NCBI RefSeq assembly: GCF_008180415.1
Contig: NZ_VTEI01000002.1
Location: forward strand, 392,518 to 456,517
From: Rossellomorea vietnamensis
GTDB lineage: Bacteria > Bacillota > Bacilli > Bacillales > Bacillaceae_B
Direction of reading: 5' to 3'
DNA: 64,000 nt
Shown in pieces: positions 16,844 through 26,039 of the stretch (the first letter of the stretch is position 1; each line of letters opens with the position of its first letter). The notes below the pieces were generated by a model. That model had not been told where the DNA came from. It worked only from the letters and a program-made list of their open reading frames with translations, and made no database searches. A program made the position numbers and the translations under genes.

Positions 16844-18106
16844 TTATGCTTTAAGGTTTTCTGCCTGAAGGTATTCTGCTTTTAACAGGCCCTCTGCCCA
16901 TTGACACGCTTGAATGTAGAAGTGATTATACTCATTTTGAGTCATATTGATATCTAATTCCGCACTGCCGGCCTTTTCCCAGTCTGCCTGCTCAATAGCC
17001 GTAACAAGATCGAGTACTTTCTTTAAATTATTTTGCTTCCCTCTCAAGGCATTGCAAATATCATCTTGCAGCGGCATATCCTTTAACACTTTTCCTATGG
17101 GCTGCCCAATTATGTCTTCTATTAAAGAAAACATCCCTGTAAGAAAAAAACTGGAGGGAACAGCTTCTTCTGACAGCTTGGTTGAAATTAACTCACACAT
17201 TTTTGCACGGGTAAGGCATAATCTGATGTTCTCCTCCGATATTTGGCTGGCTGAACCTGTCATGTCGCGTATAGCCAGGACATAAATCCACCGCTGGATT
17301 TCAATCAATCCCAAAAGAATGATCGCCTGCCTGATTGAGTTGACTTTGTGCTTGGGCCTGTATGCGGGTGAATTAATGAGTTTGAGCAGTTTATAGGACA
17401 GTGAAAGATCCTGTTCTATAAGTTCTGAAATTCTTTCCATATTCGGTTCACTCATTTCCAGACTTTGTATGACTTCATAGTAAGAATGAAAATAGACAGG
17501 AACATCATATGTGCTTAATATCACAGGTTTACTGAAGAAGAACCCTTGAAACAAAGTATATCCCCGCTTCTTTGCTTCTTCGAAATCTCTTCGCGTTTCC
17601 ACTTTTTCTGCCAGGAGCTTTATGTCCAGCAGTCTTGTAATCAATTCAATCTCTTCCCTTTTTTCCTCTGTAACAGCCAGCATGTCCACTTTAATATAGT
17701 CAGCCAGCTTCATTAATTCTTTGCAGTACGGGTTTTCTTTGTCAAATACAAAGTCATCCAAAGCTATCTTATAACCAAGCTTTCTGAGTTCTCTGCAGAT
17801 ATTAATGATTTCAGGTGAAGGTTGAACAGTTTCAAGGATTTCTACAACGATTTCTCTCGGCCTGAAGTAAGTGGGAACCTTCAGCTTCAGCAGCGTTTCT
17901 GTAAAATTGATAAAGCAGGGCTTGCCTCCTGAGAGCTGATCGATCCCTATATTCAAAAAACTGTTTATGATGACGTCAGCTGTCGCTCTGTCACCGTCTA
18001 TATCAGGAAAGAAGTTTTCTTGATTATTTCTGTACAATAATTCATAGGCAATGGTTTCTTCATTTTCGTTGAAGATAGGCTGCCTCGCTACAAAAACTTC
18101 CATCAT
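16844..18106 (-). CDS. EAL-HDOD (YuxH-like) signalling protein
   Basis: A 420-residue protein with an N-terminal EAL-like domain (about 1-200) and a C-terminal HDOD domain (about 200-405). The signature EAL is replaced by YELLYRN near residue 21, while FINFTE, KIALDDFVF and YIKVDML remain and AEKVETRRDFEEAKKRGYTLFQGFFFSKP ends the domain in two stretches. Loss of the standard catalytic Glu set suggests c-di-GMP binding or a pure scaffold rather than a phosphodiesterase. HDOD continues with LSYKLLKLINSPAY and SIRQAIILLGL. Monocistronic; a strong terminator lies downstream on its upstream neighbour's side. Confidence 0.85.
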   Translation of the reverse strand: MMEVFVARQPIFNENEETIAYELLYRNNQENFFPDIDGDRATADVIINSFLNIGIDQLSGGKPCFINFTETLLKLKVPTYFRPREIVVEILETVQPSPEIINICRELRKLGYKIALDDFVFDKENPYCKELMKLADYIKVDMLAVTEEKREEIELITRLLDIKLLAEKVETRRDFEEAKKRGYTLFQGFFFSKPVILSTYDVPVYFHSYYEVIQSLEMSEPNMERISELIEQDLSLSYKLLKLINSPAYRPKHKVNSIRQAIILLGLIEIQRWIYVLAIRDMTGSASQISEENIRLCLTRAKMCELISTKLSEEAVPSSFFLTGMFSLIEDIIGQPIGKVLKDMPLQDDICNALRGKQNNLKKVLDLVTAIEQADWEKAGSAELDINMTQNEYNHFYIQACQWAEGLLKAEYLQAENLKA

Positions 18107-18325
18107 TATTCACTCCTAAGAGAAAATGAAAATATCTATAATAGTTCTAAAACCTCAGCAAAAAGGGTAAAATTTGAATATTCACTCTCCTAGAATACCA
18201 ATAAACAAACCATTCGTCTATCCAATAAACCCCATATGCTTCACTGTTCTAAAGCACCAAATCCTCGATCGCGCTTTAATGCGGCAAAGAAACCTTTAAT
18301 TTCATTCCTGGATCTCTACATCCAA

Positions 18326-18368
18326 ATGAAAACAGCATCAGGGACATAAGCCCCTGATGCTGTTTTCA
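18326..18368. terminator. Hairpin in the 18.1-18.7 kb intergenic region
   Basis: The stem AAAACAGCATCAGGG / CCCTGATGCTGTTTT has A and T runs on both sides. On the minus strand it terminates the purine permease transcript after the two hairpin repeats. Confidence 0.75.
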
Positions 18369-18425
18369 TTTTGTTTAGGAAATTATAAAATCACCTTTGG
18401 ATACCTTATAGCTATATAACCACGT

Positions 18426-18581
18426 GCAGCTATAGCGCCTGAGCGTCCGTACCCACTGGAACGCACTTAGCCCCTCGGGGTCAAATAACCCTCAGAGAAT
18501 AAAAGGAAAGAACGCCTTTTTTCTCTGAGGAACATTTGCCTGTCGGGGCTGGACAAGGCGCTTCCGCTTTTGATCCGTCCA
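18426..18581 (-). repeat. GC-rich hairpin repeat, second copy after the purine permease
   Basis: On the minus strand it contains CAGCCCCGACAGGCAAATGT, the stem CCTCAGAGAA / TTCTCTGAGG enclosing a purine-rich loop, then TTATTTGACCCCGAGGGGCT. It is nearly identical to the adjacent copy at 18579-18700 but with a longer tail including a GTCCGTACCCACTGGAACGC segment. Confidence 0.8.
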
Positions 18582-18700
18582 GCTGCAGCGCCTAGCCCCT
18601 CTGGGTCAAATAACCCTCAGAGAATAAAAGGAAAGAGCGCCTTTTTTCTCTGAGGAACATTTGCCTGTCGGGGCTGGACAAGGCGCTTCCGCTTTTGATC
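18579..18700 (-). repeat. GC-rich hairpin repeat directly after the purine permease stop
   Basis: On the minus strand GATCAAAAGCGGAAGCGCCT begins at the base after the TAA stop of the permease. Same hairpin core as the neighbouring copy. Confidence 0.8.
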
Positions 18701-19990
18701 TTAATGTACTGAATGGACAAGGAAATTGACCAAAAACAGTCCTGCAATTATATATAAAGGAAGAGATACATCTTTAGCCTTTCCATTTGCGATCTTCAAG
18801 ATAGGATATAAAATGAATCCGATGGCTATTCCATCCGCTATACTATACGTAAATGGAATCATCGCAATAATGAAGATGGCCGGAAATGCTTCAGTTAAAT
18901 CTCTTAAATCCATATGCCTGATATTCTGGATCATCAATCCGCCGATTATCATCAGGATCGGAGCAATCGCGTGGTCCGGTATCCACTTAAGATATGGAAT
19001 GAACAACGTCGAAGCCAGGAAAAGCACACCCGTCGTTAAAGAAGTCAGCCCGGTTCTTCCGCCTGCCGCTATGGCCGCGGCACTTTCCACTGTCGATACA
19101 GTCGGACTTGTTCCAAACACTCCACATGTAGCTGCTGAAAAAGCATTAGACTGAAAAGCCTTTGGATACTTTTCAGGAGTTCCAGCCATATCCATATGGC
19201 CATGCACTAATCCTATATTTTCAAATACCAATACCATAGTAATGGAAAAAGCAGCAATCCAAAACGGAAGCTCCACTATTTTGGCAAATGACATCTCGCC
19301 GAATACAGACGCATATTCTGACAAACCCATCCCTGATTGACCTGTTTGAGGTTCAATCCCGAAAAGAAAGCCAAGCACAGTTCCAAAACCAATGCTCCAT
19401 AGAAACCCGCCTTTAACATTTCTAATGAAAAGAAAAATCGCCACAAGAAAAGTCAAGATAGCCGCTATGACTTTAACATCACTAATATCTCCCAAACTGA
19501 TCAAGGCACTGGAACCCCGCTCCACAATACCGCCTTTTTCAAGACCGATCAGCAGCAGAAACATTCCAAGTCCGACTGTGATAGCTTCCTTAAGAGCTTT
19601 AGGAATGGCTTTTGATAAAATACTTGATAACCTTGTAAAAGCAACAACCATGAATAACAGTCCTGAAACAAAAACAGCCGCCAGGGCTTCCTGCCATGTA
19701 AGGCCCATCGATTCCACCATTGTAAAAGTGAACATCGCATTGATTCCCATTCCGGGAACCAAAAGAATCGGTGCGTTAGCCCAAAATGCCATTACCAGGC
19801 ATCCAAAAAATGACGCCAGAATGGTGGCCATTACCGCTCCTTCAAACGGCATTCCCGCCTCCGAAAGAATCATTGCATTGACAGCAATAATATAAACAAT
19901 CGTAAAATAGCCGATTGCTCCTGCCGTCACTTCTTTCTTAACTGTTGTTCCGTGCTGCTCTAAACGAAAAATACCTCCTGTTGTTTTCAT
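18701..19990 (-). CDS. NCS2/AzgA-type hypoxanthine-guanine permease (PbuG/PbuO-like)
   Basis: About 429 residues with 12-14 membrane segments. AzgA-type signatures: GYFTIVYIIAVNAMILSEAG near the start, LVPGMGINAMFTF, VFENIGLVHG, and the transport motif FGTSPTVSTVESAAAIAAGG (about 300-320). The family imports hypoxanthine, guanine or adenine by proton symport. Start ATG 19990 has GAGGA 10 nt upstream; longer in-frame starts lack support. No purine riboswitch is visible upstream, unlike pbuG of B. subtilis. The stop codon touches a hairpin repeat. Confidence 0.88.
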   Translation of the reverse strand: MKTTGGIFRLEQHGTTVKKEVTAGAIGYFTIVYIIAVNAMILSEAGMPFEGAVMATILASFFGCLVMAFWANAPILLVPGMGINAMFTFTMVESMGLTWQEALAAVFVSGLLFMVVAFTRLSSILSKAIPKALKEAITVGLGMFLLLIGLEKGGIVERGSSALISLGDISDVKVIAAILTFLVAIFLFIRNVKGGFLWSIGFGTVLGFLFGIEPQTGQSGMGLSEYASVFGEMSFAKIVELPFWIAAFSITMVLVFENIGLVHGHMDMAGTPEKYPKAFQSNAFSAATCGVFGTSPTVSTVESAAAIAAGGRTGLTSLTTGVLFLASTLFIPYLKWIPDHAIAPILMIIGGLMIQNIRHMDLRDLTEAFPAIFIIAMIPFTYSIADGIAIGFILYPILKIANGKAKDVSLPLYIIAGLFLVNFLVHSVH

Positions 19991-20271
19991 AAATATCATG
20001 TCCTCACGACACAGCCCTCTCCCTACCCGCTTACCCAAAAAGGGAAGCCACAAGGATTAATTTTAGCAGATGTACGTACCTTTGCCAATATGTATCTTGT
20101 TCTGAGCAGCGGTTCAATACTTCCTATATTGCGGTCCGAATGCTGATCTTTGATAGAGAAGTAAATTTCCTTATTTATAAAAGCTGTTTTAAGTGGTTGA
20201 AATAAGAGATTTTCTTCATAACAACGCTCGGAAAATGGCATTACTTATAAAACAGCCATAATCTTTGTGAA

Positions 20272-20464
20272 AGGCTCTTTTCGTAAACTTTGTTGTTGTT
20301 TGGTTCTAATTCCGAAAAAAATAACCATAATTCACATGAATAACCTAGAAATTATGAAAAGAAAAGAGCTGCTCTCCCCGATTAGAAAGAAAACCTTCAG
20401 TATCCGGGGAAAAATCCGGCTCTTGGGATTTTTCCAAAAGCCACAATATATGCGAAAACAGCCT
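20272..20464 (-). mobile_element. MITE-like repeat copy, TSD TGTGAA
   Basis: A full-length 193-bp copy in reverse orientation, AGGCTCTTTTCGTAAACTTT to ATGCGAAAACAGCCT, flanked by TGTGAA at 20266-20271 and 20465-20470. It lies between the rib operon terminator and the permease promoter region. Confidence 0.9.
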
Positions 20465-20477
20465 TGTGAAAACAGCA

Positions 20478-20516
20478 AAAAAACGCAGACGGTTAAAACA
20501 CCCTCTGCGTTTTCGC
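20478..20516 (-). terminator. Rho-independent terminator of the rib operon
   Basis: AAAACGCAGA / TCTGCGTTTT stem with a T run on the minus strand. Confidence 0.8.
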
Positions 20517-20556
20517 ATAAAAGCCAGCCATCGTAATGGCGTCGTATCGCTGAATA

Positions 20557-21027
20557 TTATTGATTGATTTGGCGGATAAGATTAGCCATTTCAATAGCAC
20601 TGACAGCTGCTTCCCATCCTTTGTTTCCTGCTTTTGTTCCTGCACGTTCAATCGCCTGCTCGATCGTATCGGTTGTCAAAACACCGAAGATAACCGGAAC
20701 TTCCTCTTGAAGGCCGACATTGGCTACGCCTTTTGCTACTTCTCCGCTCACATATTCAAAGTGTGCAGTTGCTCCCCTGATTACAGTGCCGAGTGTGATG
20801 ACGGCATCATACTTTTTCGATGCAGCCAGCTTCTTGGCGATGACCGGAATTTCAAATGCACCCGGTACCCATGTGACTGTAATATCAGCTTCGTCGATTC
20901 CATGTCTTTTCAGAGCATCTTCTGCCCCGCCCAATAACTTGCTTGTGATGAATTCGTTAAAGCGGGCAACTACGATCGCAACCTTTAATCCTGATCCTAC
21001 TAAATTACCTTCATAAATTGTTTTCAT
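20557..21027 (-). CDS. ribH: 6,7-dimethyl-8-ribityllumazine synthase
   Basis: A 156-residue lumazine synthase that condenses 5-amino-6-ribitylamino-uracil with dihydroxybutanone phosphate. Motifs: [13 protein letters not shown] (about 20-32), [10 protein letters not shown] (about 53-62), [14 protein letters not shown] (about 80-93, with catalytic His) and [16 protein letters not shown]. It normally forms a 60-mer shell around RibE. Last gene of the ribD-E-BA-H operon; AGGAGG before the ATG, 12 bp after ribBA. Confidence 0.96.
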   Translation of the reverse strand: MKTIYEGNLVGSGLKVAIVVARFNEFITSKLLGGAEDALKRHGIDEADITVTWVPGAFEIPVIAKKLAASKKYDAVITLGTVIRGATAHFEYVSGEVAKGVANVGLQEEVPVIFGVLTTDTIEQAIERAGTKAGNKGWEAAVSAIEMANLIRQINQ

Positions 21028-21039
21028 TGTGTATCCTCC

Positions 21040-22233
21040 TTAGAATTGAAGTAAGTGTCCTAACTTACCTTTTTTAGTTTTTAAGTATTTTTCATTTTCT
21101 GCTTTTGACGGCATCTGGATTGCGACTCGTTCTTCAACCTCCAAGCCGTATCCTTTGATTCCGGTAATTTTTCGCGGGTTATTTGTTAAGAGCCTCATCT
21201 TGGTTACTCCCAGATCTTTGAGGATTTGCGCTCCTATCCCATAGTCACGCAAGTCAGCGGCAAATCCAAGTTTATGATTTGCTTCGACCGTGTCAAGTCC
21301 TTCTTCTTGAAGCTTGTAGGCTTTCATCTTGTTGACCAGGCCGATTCCCCGCCCTTCCTGACGCATATACAACAAGACTCCATGGCCTTCTTTCTCAATT
21401 TGTGAAAGTGCTGCATGCAGCTGCGGACCGCAATCACAGCGATTGGAACCGAATACGTCACCAGTTAAGCATTCTGAATGGACCCTTACCAGCACTGGTT
21501 CTTCAGGACGGATTTCTCCTTTGATCAGTGCAACATGCTCCTGACCTGTCAGTTTTTCCGTGTAAGCTACTGCTTTAAAATCGCCGAATTCAGTAGGCAT
21601 ACTGATTTCCACTTCTTTTTCCACCAGCTTTTCTTCTTTCCTTCTGTAGGCAATCAAATCCTGTATGGTGATCATTTTCAAGTTGAATTTCTCTGCAATA
21701 GTCTTAAGTTCAGGCACCCTGGCCATTGTGCCATCGGGATTCATGATCTCGCAAATGACACCCGCCTGTGCTGCGCCGCATAGGGAAGCCAGGTCAACGG
21801 CAGCTTCCGTATGGCCGGCCCTTTTGAGAACACCGCCTTTTTTTGCTATCAGCGGGAATATATGTCCTGGGCGTTTTAAATCACTTGGCTTCGCCTCTTC
21901 TTTTATCATTTCCAGTATTGTTGTTGACCGCTCGAACGCACTGATACCTGTAGATGTATTGATATGGTCCACGCTGATCGTGAATGCTGTGCCATATGGA
22001 TCGGTATTTTGATCAGTCATCGGATTCAATTGCAGCTGTGAAGCTTTTTCTGCCGTGATAGGCGTACAAATCAAGCCTCTTCCCTCTGCAGCCATGAAGT
22101 TGATGACTTCAGGGGTCGCTTTTTCTGCAAGAGATACGAAATCTCCTTCATTTTCACGGTCCTCATCATCTATGACTATAATCACTTTTCCTGTTTTTAA
22201 ATCTTCCAATGCTTCCTCGATTGTATTAAACAA
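21040..22233 (-). CDS. ribBA: Bifunctional DHBP synthase / GTP cyclohydrolase II
   Basis: A 397-residue fusion. The N-terminal RibB (about 1-200) has [12 protein letters not shown] and [10 protein letters not shown]; the C-terminal RibA (about 205-397) has the zinc site [15 protein letters not shown] and RQEGRGIGL. It makes 3,4-dihydroxy-2-butanone 4-phosphate and opens the GTP ring, the two entry reactions of riboflavin synthesis. The start is TTG 22233, with AAGGAGG upstream. Length fits the Bacillus enzyme. Confidence 0.96.
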   Translation of the reverse strand: MFNTIEEALEDLKTGKVIIVIDDEDRENEGDFVSLAEKATPEVINFMAAEGRGLICTPITAEKASQLQLNPMTDQNTDPYGTAFTISVDHINTSTGISAFERSTTILEMIKEEAKPSDLKRPGHIFPLIAKKGGVLKRAGHTEAAVDLASLCGAAQAGVICEIMNPDGTMARVPELKTIAEKFNLKMITIQDLIAYRRKEEKLVEKEVEISMPTEFGDFKAVAYTEKLTGQEHVALIKGEIRPEEPVLVRVHSECLTGDVFGSNRCDCGPQLHAALSQIEKEGHGVLLYMRQEGRGIGLVNKMKAYKLQEEGLDTVEANHKLGFAADLRDYGIGAQILKDLGVTKMRLLTNNPRKITGIKGYGLEVEERVAIQMPSKAENEKYLKTKKGKLGHLLQF

Positions 22234-22261
22234 TTAGTCCGCCTCCTTCTCAACCACTTAG

Positions 22262-22918
22262 TCATCCCATGAAGCCATGCTGTGTCAGGAAATCTGTTCC
22301 AATATCCTTTTTACCAGAATTTCCGGGCCTGCCGCCATTCATAAATTTATAAATATATTTTGCCATCATATCGCACTCAAGGTTGACAATATCGCCTGCC
22401 TTTTTACTCCCGAGGATCGTGTCATGTCTTGTTTGCGGAATCAAAGAAACGGTAATTGTGTTATGTTCCGTTCTAAACACGGTTAGAGACGTGCCATCCA
22501 GACAAACAGATCCTCTATCAATAAAATATCGTGTTAACTCTTCCGGAATTTCAATGGTGATGTAGAGAGCATTCTCGACAAGCTGAGTGGACGCGATGAT
22601 TCCAGTCCCATCAATATGCCCTGTCACAAAATGACCCCCAAAACGTCCATTGGCAGCCATTGCTCTTTCAAGGTTTACAGGAGCTCCTGCCCCCAGGAGC
22701 TTCAATGATGTATGGTCAAAGGTCTCAGGCATTACATCAACTGTGAATGAGCGGCTGCTGAAGGAAGTCACAGTCAGGCAGGTGCCGTTAACCGAAATAC
22801 TGTCTCCCAGCTTCACATCTTCCAGCACCTTTTTCGCCGAGATCGAAAGCACCATGGAAGCAGACGATTTGCTGATTTTCTCAATTGTACCGATCTCTTC
22901 AATTATTCCGGTAAACAT
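22262..22918 (-). CDS. ribE: Riboflavin synthase alpha chain
   Basis: A 218-residue protein with two similar lumazine-binding barrels. MFTGIIEEIGTI starts the first; VNGTCLTV (about 46-53) and GHIDGTG (about 100-106) recur as LDGTSLTV and the tail of the second barrel. It dismutates two 6,7-dimethyl-8-ribityllumazine molecules to riboflavin. It begins 7 nt after the ribD stop, whose last codons AGGAAGGGATGA provide the ribosome binding site, so translation is probably coupled. Confidence 0.96.
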   Translation of the reverse strand: MFTGIIEEIGTIEKISKSSASMVLSISAKKVLEDVKLGDSISVNGTCLTVTSFSSRSFTVDVMPETFDHTSLKLLGAGAPVNLERAMAANGRFGGHFVTGHIDGTGIIASTQLVENALYITIEIPEELTRYFIDRGSVCLDGTSLTVFRTEHNTITVSLIPQTRHDTILGSKKAGDIVNLECDMMAKYIYKFMNGGRPGNSGKKDIGTDFLTQHGFMG

Positions 22919-22927
22919 TTATTTAGC

Positions 22928-24019
22928 TCATCCCTTCCTCAATGGCTTGGCAATAATCTTCAGATCATTACCGATATTTTCTACAGAAGAAAACTCTAAT
23001 TCATCACCATCTGAGATAAGCGGAAACCCTCTCCCCCCAAAACTGGAGAAGGCATCAGATCCGCCAACAAGCTTAGGTGCTATATAGATAACCACTTCCT
23101 GATACGCCTTTTCTCGTAAAAAAGAAAAATGTACAGCAGAGCCGCCTTCTACTAAGAGAGAAGTAATTTTCAGCTCGCCAAGCCGTTTTAAAACTTGATT
23201 AATCGAAATATCTTGAGAATGCAGTTGTTCAATTCTTGCTCCTTTATCAAGCAGGAGTTCTTTTTTCTCCATCGAGGCATTTTTTCCACAGAAAATAATC
23301 GTTTCTGCCTCTTGTACATCTAAAATTCTGCTTTCACTCGGAATTTTTAAACTTGAATCCAAAACTATTCGAATGGGATTTTTTCCACCTCGGGGCAATC
23401 GGGTGGTGAGAAGGGGGTTATCTTGTATGACCGTATTTACTCCAACTAAAATGGCATCGTGAGTATGCCGGTACTTATGTACATCCAGCCTGGACTGTTC
23501 AGAAGTGATCCACTTGCTGTCTCCTGTATAGGAGGCTGTTTTACCGTCAAGTGTCATGGCTGTTTTCAGCGTGACATAAGGGGTCTGGTTCTGGATAAAA
23601 TGAAAGAAATGCGCATTTAAATCCAGTGCCTCTTTTTCACAGATACCTGTAGCTACTTCGATCCCGGCTTTTTTCAGGATGTCAATCCCTTTGCCGGCGA
23701 CTAATGGATTGGGGTCCATGCTTGCTATAAACACTCTTTTTAATTTGTTTTCAACGATAAGGTTGGCACACGGAGGCGTTTTCCCGGTATGTGCACAGGG
23801 TTCTAAAGTGACATAGATGTCTGCACCCTCTGCCCTCTTACCGGCCTGCCTAATGGCGTTAACCTCTGCATGCGGGTCCCCGGCTTTCAAATGGGCACCC
23901 AGTCCGGCAATTTCTCCGTCTTTCACTACCACTGCACCGACAGCGGGATTCGGTGAGGTCTGTCCCTTGCCTGCTTTGGCGAGCGACAGTGCTAATTCCA
24001 TGTATTCACGTTCCTGCAA
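22928..24019 (-). CDS. ribD: Bifunctional pyrimidine deaminase/reductase
   Basis: 363 residues from TTG 24019, which has AAGGAGG 8 nt upstream; the longer frame to 24211 runs into the riboswitch and is not used. The deaminase half has the zinc motif GDPHAEVNAI and EPCAHTGKTPPC (about 48-90). The reductase half (about 150-363) has TLDGKTA, KWITS and SLLVEGGSAVHFSF. It carries out the deamination and side-chain reduction of the pyrimidine intermediate. First gene of the rib operon under an FMN riboswitch. Confidence 0.95.
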   Translation of the reverse strand: MQEREYMELALSLAKAGKGQTSPNPAVGAVVVKDGEIAGLGAHLKAGDPHAEVNAIRQAGKRAEGADIYVTLEPCAHTGKTPPCANLIVENKLKRVFIASMDPNPLVAGKGIDILKKAGIEVATGICEKEALDLNAHFFHFIQNQTPYVTLKTAMTLDGKTASYTGDSKWITSEQSRLDVHKYRHTHDAILVGVNTVIQDNPLLTTRLPRGGKNPIRIVLDSSLKIPSESRILDVQEAETIIFCGKNASMEKKELLLDKGARIEQLHSQDISINQVLKRLGELKITSLLVEGGSAVHFSFLREKAYQEVVIYIAPKLVGGSDAFSSFGGRGFPLISDGDELEFSSVENIGNDLKIIAKPLRKG

Positions 24020-24070
24020 GGATTGGTCCTCCTTCCTGATGCAATAGGTCCCCAAACATATTGCTGATAA

Positions 24071-24101
24071 TAAAAACCCTGAGTGGTTGGAGCACTCAGG
24101 G
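24071..24101 (-). terminator. FMN riboswitch expression-platform terminator
   Basis: CCCTGAGTG / CACTCAGGG stem followed by TTTTTATT on the minus strand, between the aptamer and ribD. Confidence 0.9.
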
Positions 24102-24155
24102 AGACAGTCATAATTAAATAAGCGTATAAAAATGAAATTTTTACGCGCTTCTTCC

Positions 24156-24300
24156 TTCTCCCATCCAGACTTTAACTGTCGGCCTTGGAGTTTCACCAAA
24201 TCCACCGTCATTTGCTAAAATGACGGGTCACGGACTAAGAACACTTTCGTTCATCACCGCCGGTAGGGAATTTCACCCTGCCCCGAAGGAATACTATTCG
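24156..24300 (-). promoter_or_regulatory. FMN riboswitch (RFN element)
   Basis: The minus strand shows the conserved RFN blocks in order: CTTCGGGGCAGGGTGAAATT, CCCTACCGGCGGTGAT, AGTCCGTGACCCG, a variable TCATTTTAGCAAATGA hairpin, then GGTGGATTTGGTGAAACTCC and CCGACAGTTAAAGTCTGGAT. FMN binding favours the terminator at 24071-24101 and shuts off rib expression. Confidence 0.97.
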
Positions 24301-24309
24301 ATTGAGTTT

Positions 24310-24315
24310 ACTATA
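24310..24315 (-). promoter_or_regulatory. Probable -10 box of the rib operon
   Basis: TATAGT on the minus strand just upstream of the riboswitch, with a weak TGCAAC 16 nt further upstream as a possible -35. Confidence 0.4.
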
Positions 24316-24593
24316 CCATAATAATAAAACAGTTGCATCACAGAATGCTTGAATGTTCACACATTAATGTTTTGTGCCTTCAAAGCGAAAACCGAGCTGA
24401 TATTGCCTTGGTATGCAGGTCATAAACGATTGGCAGTGAGTGGTTACATCATGTTTTATACTCTTTTGGTATCTTTAAATACCCTATCGAAGAAACCTAT
24501 AAATCCTTTTCTCTTGTAGCATGCCCAAAACCATCCTATTGCCAATTCGATTATCTTAAACACTGTTCATCTCTTTCATTAACTCAAATTTAA

Positions 24594-24719
24594 AGGCTGT
24601 TTTCACCTATATTGTTGCCTTCGGATATCCCCGGGTACTAAGAGTTATATTTTCCCTTCTAGATAATGATATTTTTCAGAATTAGTATCAAATAGCTACA
24701 AAGTTTACCAAAAGAGCCA
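24594..24719 (+). mobile_element. MITE-like repeat, internally deleted, TSD ATTTAA
   Basis: A 126-bp copy that has lost part of the centre but keeps both ends. It is flanked by ATTTAA at 24588-24593 and 24720-24725, 9 bp from the stop codon of the next minus-strand gene. Confidence 0.85.
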
Positions 24720-24733
24720 ATTTAAAAGAACAA

Positions 24734-25399
24734 CTAAATCAGGTAGTAATTGTCCATGTACAGCACTGCAAAAAGGATGCCCCATATTCGTTGCTCATCA
24801 TCCACTCTCTCAAATCGAAGAATAAGGCTTGAAGGATCAAACAACTGCTGAATTTCAGCGGGCATGCGGCCTTGAGTTATCGAGCACACCTTTTTTTCAT
24901 TTACGGTCAGGCTCCAGCCTTCTCCTTGGTTCAGTAGTGAAATTTCATTTCCGTCAGCGTCATTCCAATTTCCATGGGTTTTAACAAATCTCCTATAGTC
25001 GCCTTGGCATTCAAGTTCCACTGACCCCTTGCCTTTTTTAACTATAGCCTGTAAATCACTTATATCCAGTTTCCACGAGCCATTTTTAGAAGAACAACAG
25101 CCTTTCATTACTCCGTCAAAGCCAAAGAAATGATAGGTTTTGTCCTTTTTAGTCACAACCAGACAAGCCCCATTTCTATCAGCAGAAGACTTTATGGCAG
25201 CCCTTGAACGTTTTACTTCTCTCTCGTATATCAAATACATGAAAACGCAGGATATTCCTAGCAAAATTAAGGTTAAATAGAAAAGAATATGCAGACCTCG
25301 AATGAGAACGCTCAGCAGCACAGCAAGAGCCAGTATCACTACTGCACTTTTAAAATAATGAAGGCTTATCTTTTTATAGAAGAGAGTTATATTCATCAT
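24734..25399 (-). CDS. Membrane-anchored protein, unknown
   Basis: 221 residues from ATG 25399 (AAGGAG 7 nt upstream). Two adjacent hydrophobic segments near the N-terminus (about 17-35 and 40-60) are followed by about 155 cytoplasmic or external residues of beta-rich sequence with phrases such as GNWNDADGNEISLLNQGEGW and LILRFERVDDEQRIWGILFA. That second half looks like a scramblase-like or LURP-like beta barrel, but this is only an impression. No operon partner. Function not recognised. Confidence 0.6.
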   Translation of the reverse strand: MMNITLFYKKISLHYFKSAVVILALAVLLSVLIRGLHILFYLTLILLGISCVFMYLIYEREVKRSRAAIKSSADRNGACLVVTKKDKTYHFFGFDGVMKGCCSSKNGSWKLDISDLQAIVKKGKGSVELECQGDYRRFVKTHGNWNDADGNEISLLNQGEGWSLTVNEKKVCSITQGRMPAEIQQLFDPSSLILRFERVDDEQRIWGILFAVLYMDNYYLI

Positions 25400-25744
25400 G
25401 AAGTCACTCCTTAATAGAGTTCTTTTCATATTATGAAATTGCTAGAGAAAAAAGAACAGCTGCAAAAGAAGTCTACTTAAATTATTTGAATACTTTACAA
25501 AACCCTGCTGCGGGCACCTAGCGGGTGTCTAGCTGCCCAAACTCATCAGTTCAGCCTGACGGTATATGAAAGGCCAAGATAGATTTGGAAATCTTTGAGA
25601 TATTTACTACAGGGAATACGACAGCCTTGCAAACTAGGAGGATATTAAAACAGTATTAATGATGACAAGGTGCATGCGGAGCGGGTTCAACTATGGGTTA
25701 GTAAAATGGGAGGAAAAGAAAAGGTAAAGAAGGTATTTTTTCGA

Positions 25745-25903
25745 TGGCTCTTTTCGTAAACTTTTCTATTTGATACTAATTCCGAAGAAATATCAGTAAG
25801 GTAAAATAAGATAATACCGAAAAGAAAAGAGCTGCTCTTCCCCGATAAATAAAACTCTAAGTATCCTGGGATATCAAAAGCAGCAATATAGGCGAAACAG
25901 CCT
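25745..25903 (-). mobile_element. MITE-like repeat copy, TSD TTTCGA
   Basis: A 159-bp reverse-orientation copy from TGGCTCTTTTCGTAAACTTT to GGCGAAACAGCCT, flanked by TTTCGA at 25739-25744 and 25904-25909. Confidence 0.85.
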
Positions 25904-25977
25904 TTTCGATTAACCAGATTTATATCGCATCAACAGTACCAAGAGAAACGATAGTAAAATAGCTGGGGAATTGTAAA

Positions 25978-26022
25978 AAAAGGCAAAAACGTTTCATCAC
26001 ATGAACCGATTCTGCCTTTTTT
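25978..26022 (-). terminator. Rho-independent terminator of the patatin-like gene
   Basis: AAAAAAGGCAGAA / TGCCTTTTTT outer stem with an inner GGTTCA / TGAAAC hairpin and T run on the minus strand. Confidence 0.7.
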
Positions 26023-26039
26023 GCAAATAACTGTAAAAT

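Larger units (their letters stand above)
25400..26039. other. Intergenic region with MITE copy, no gene seen
   Basis: It holds the element at 25745-25903 and a terminator at 25978-26022. The stretch 25620-25740 reads DDKVHAERVQLWVSKMGG in one frame behind a possible AGGAGG but has no usable start. It may be a gene remnant. Confidence 0.4.

Noticed and set aside
19999..20265. Purine riboswitch before the permease gene
   Set aside because: None of the conserved purine aptamer blocks could be found, although homologues often have one.
24020..24211. N-terminal extension of ribD to 24211
   Set aside because: It would read through the riboswitch and its terminator; a TTG with AAGGAGG at 24019 gives the family length.
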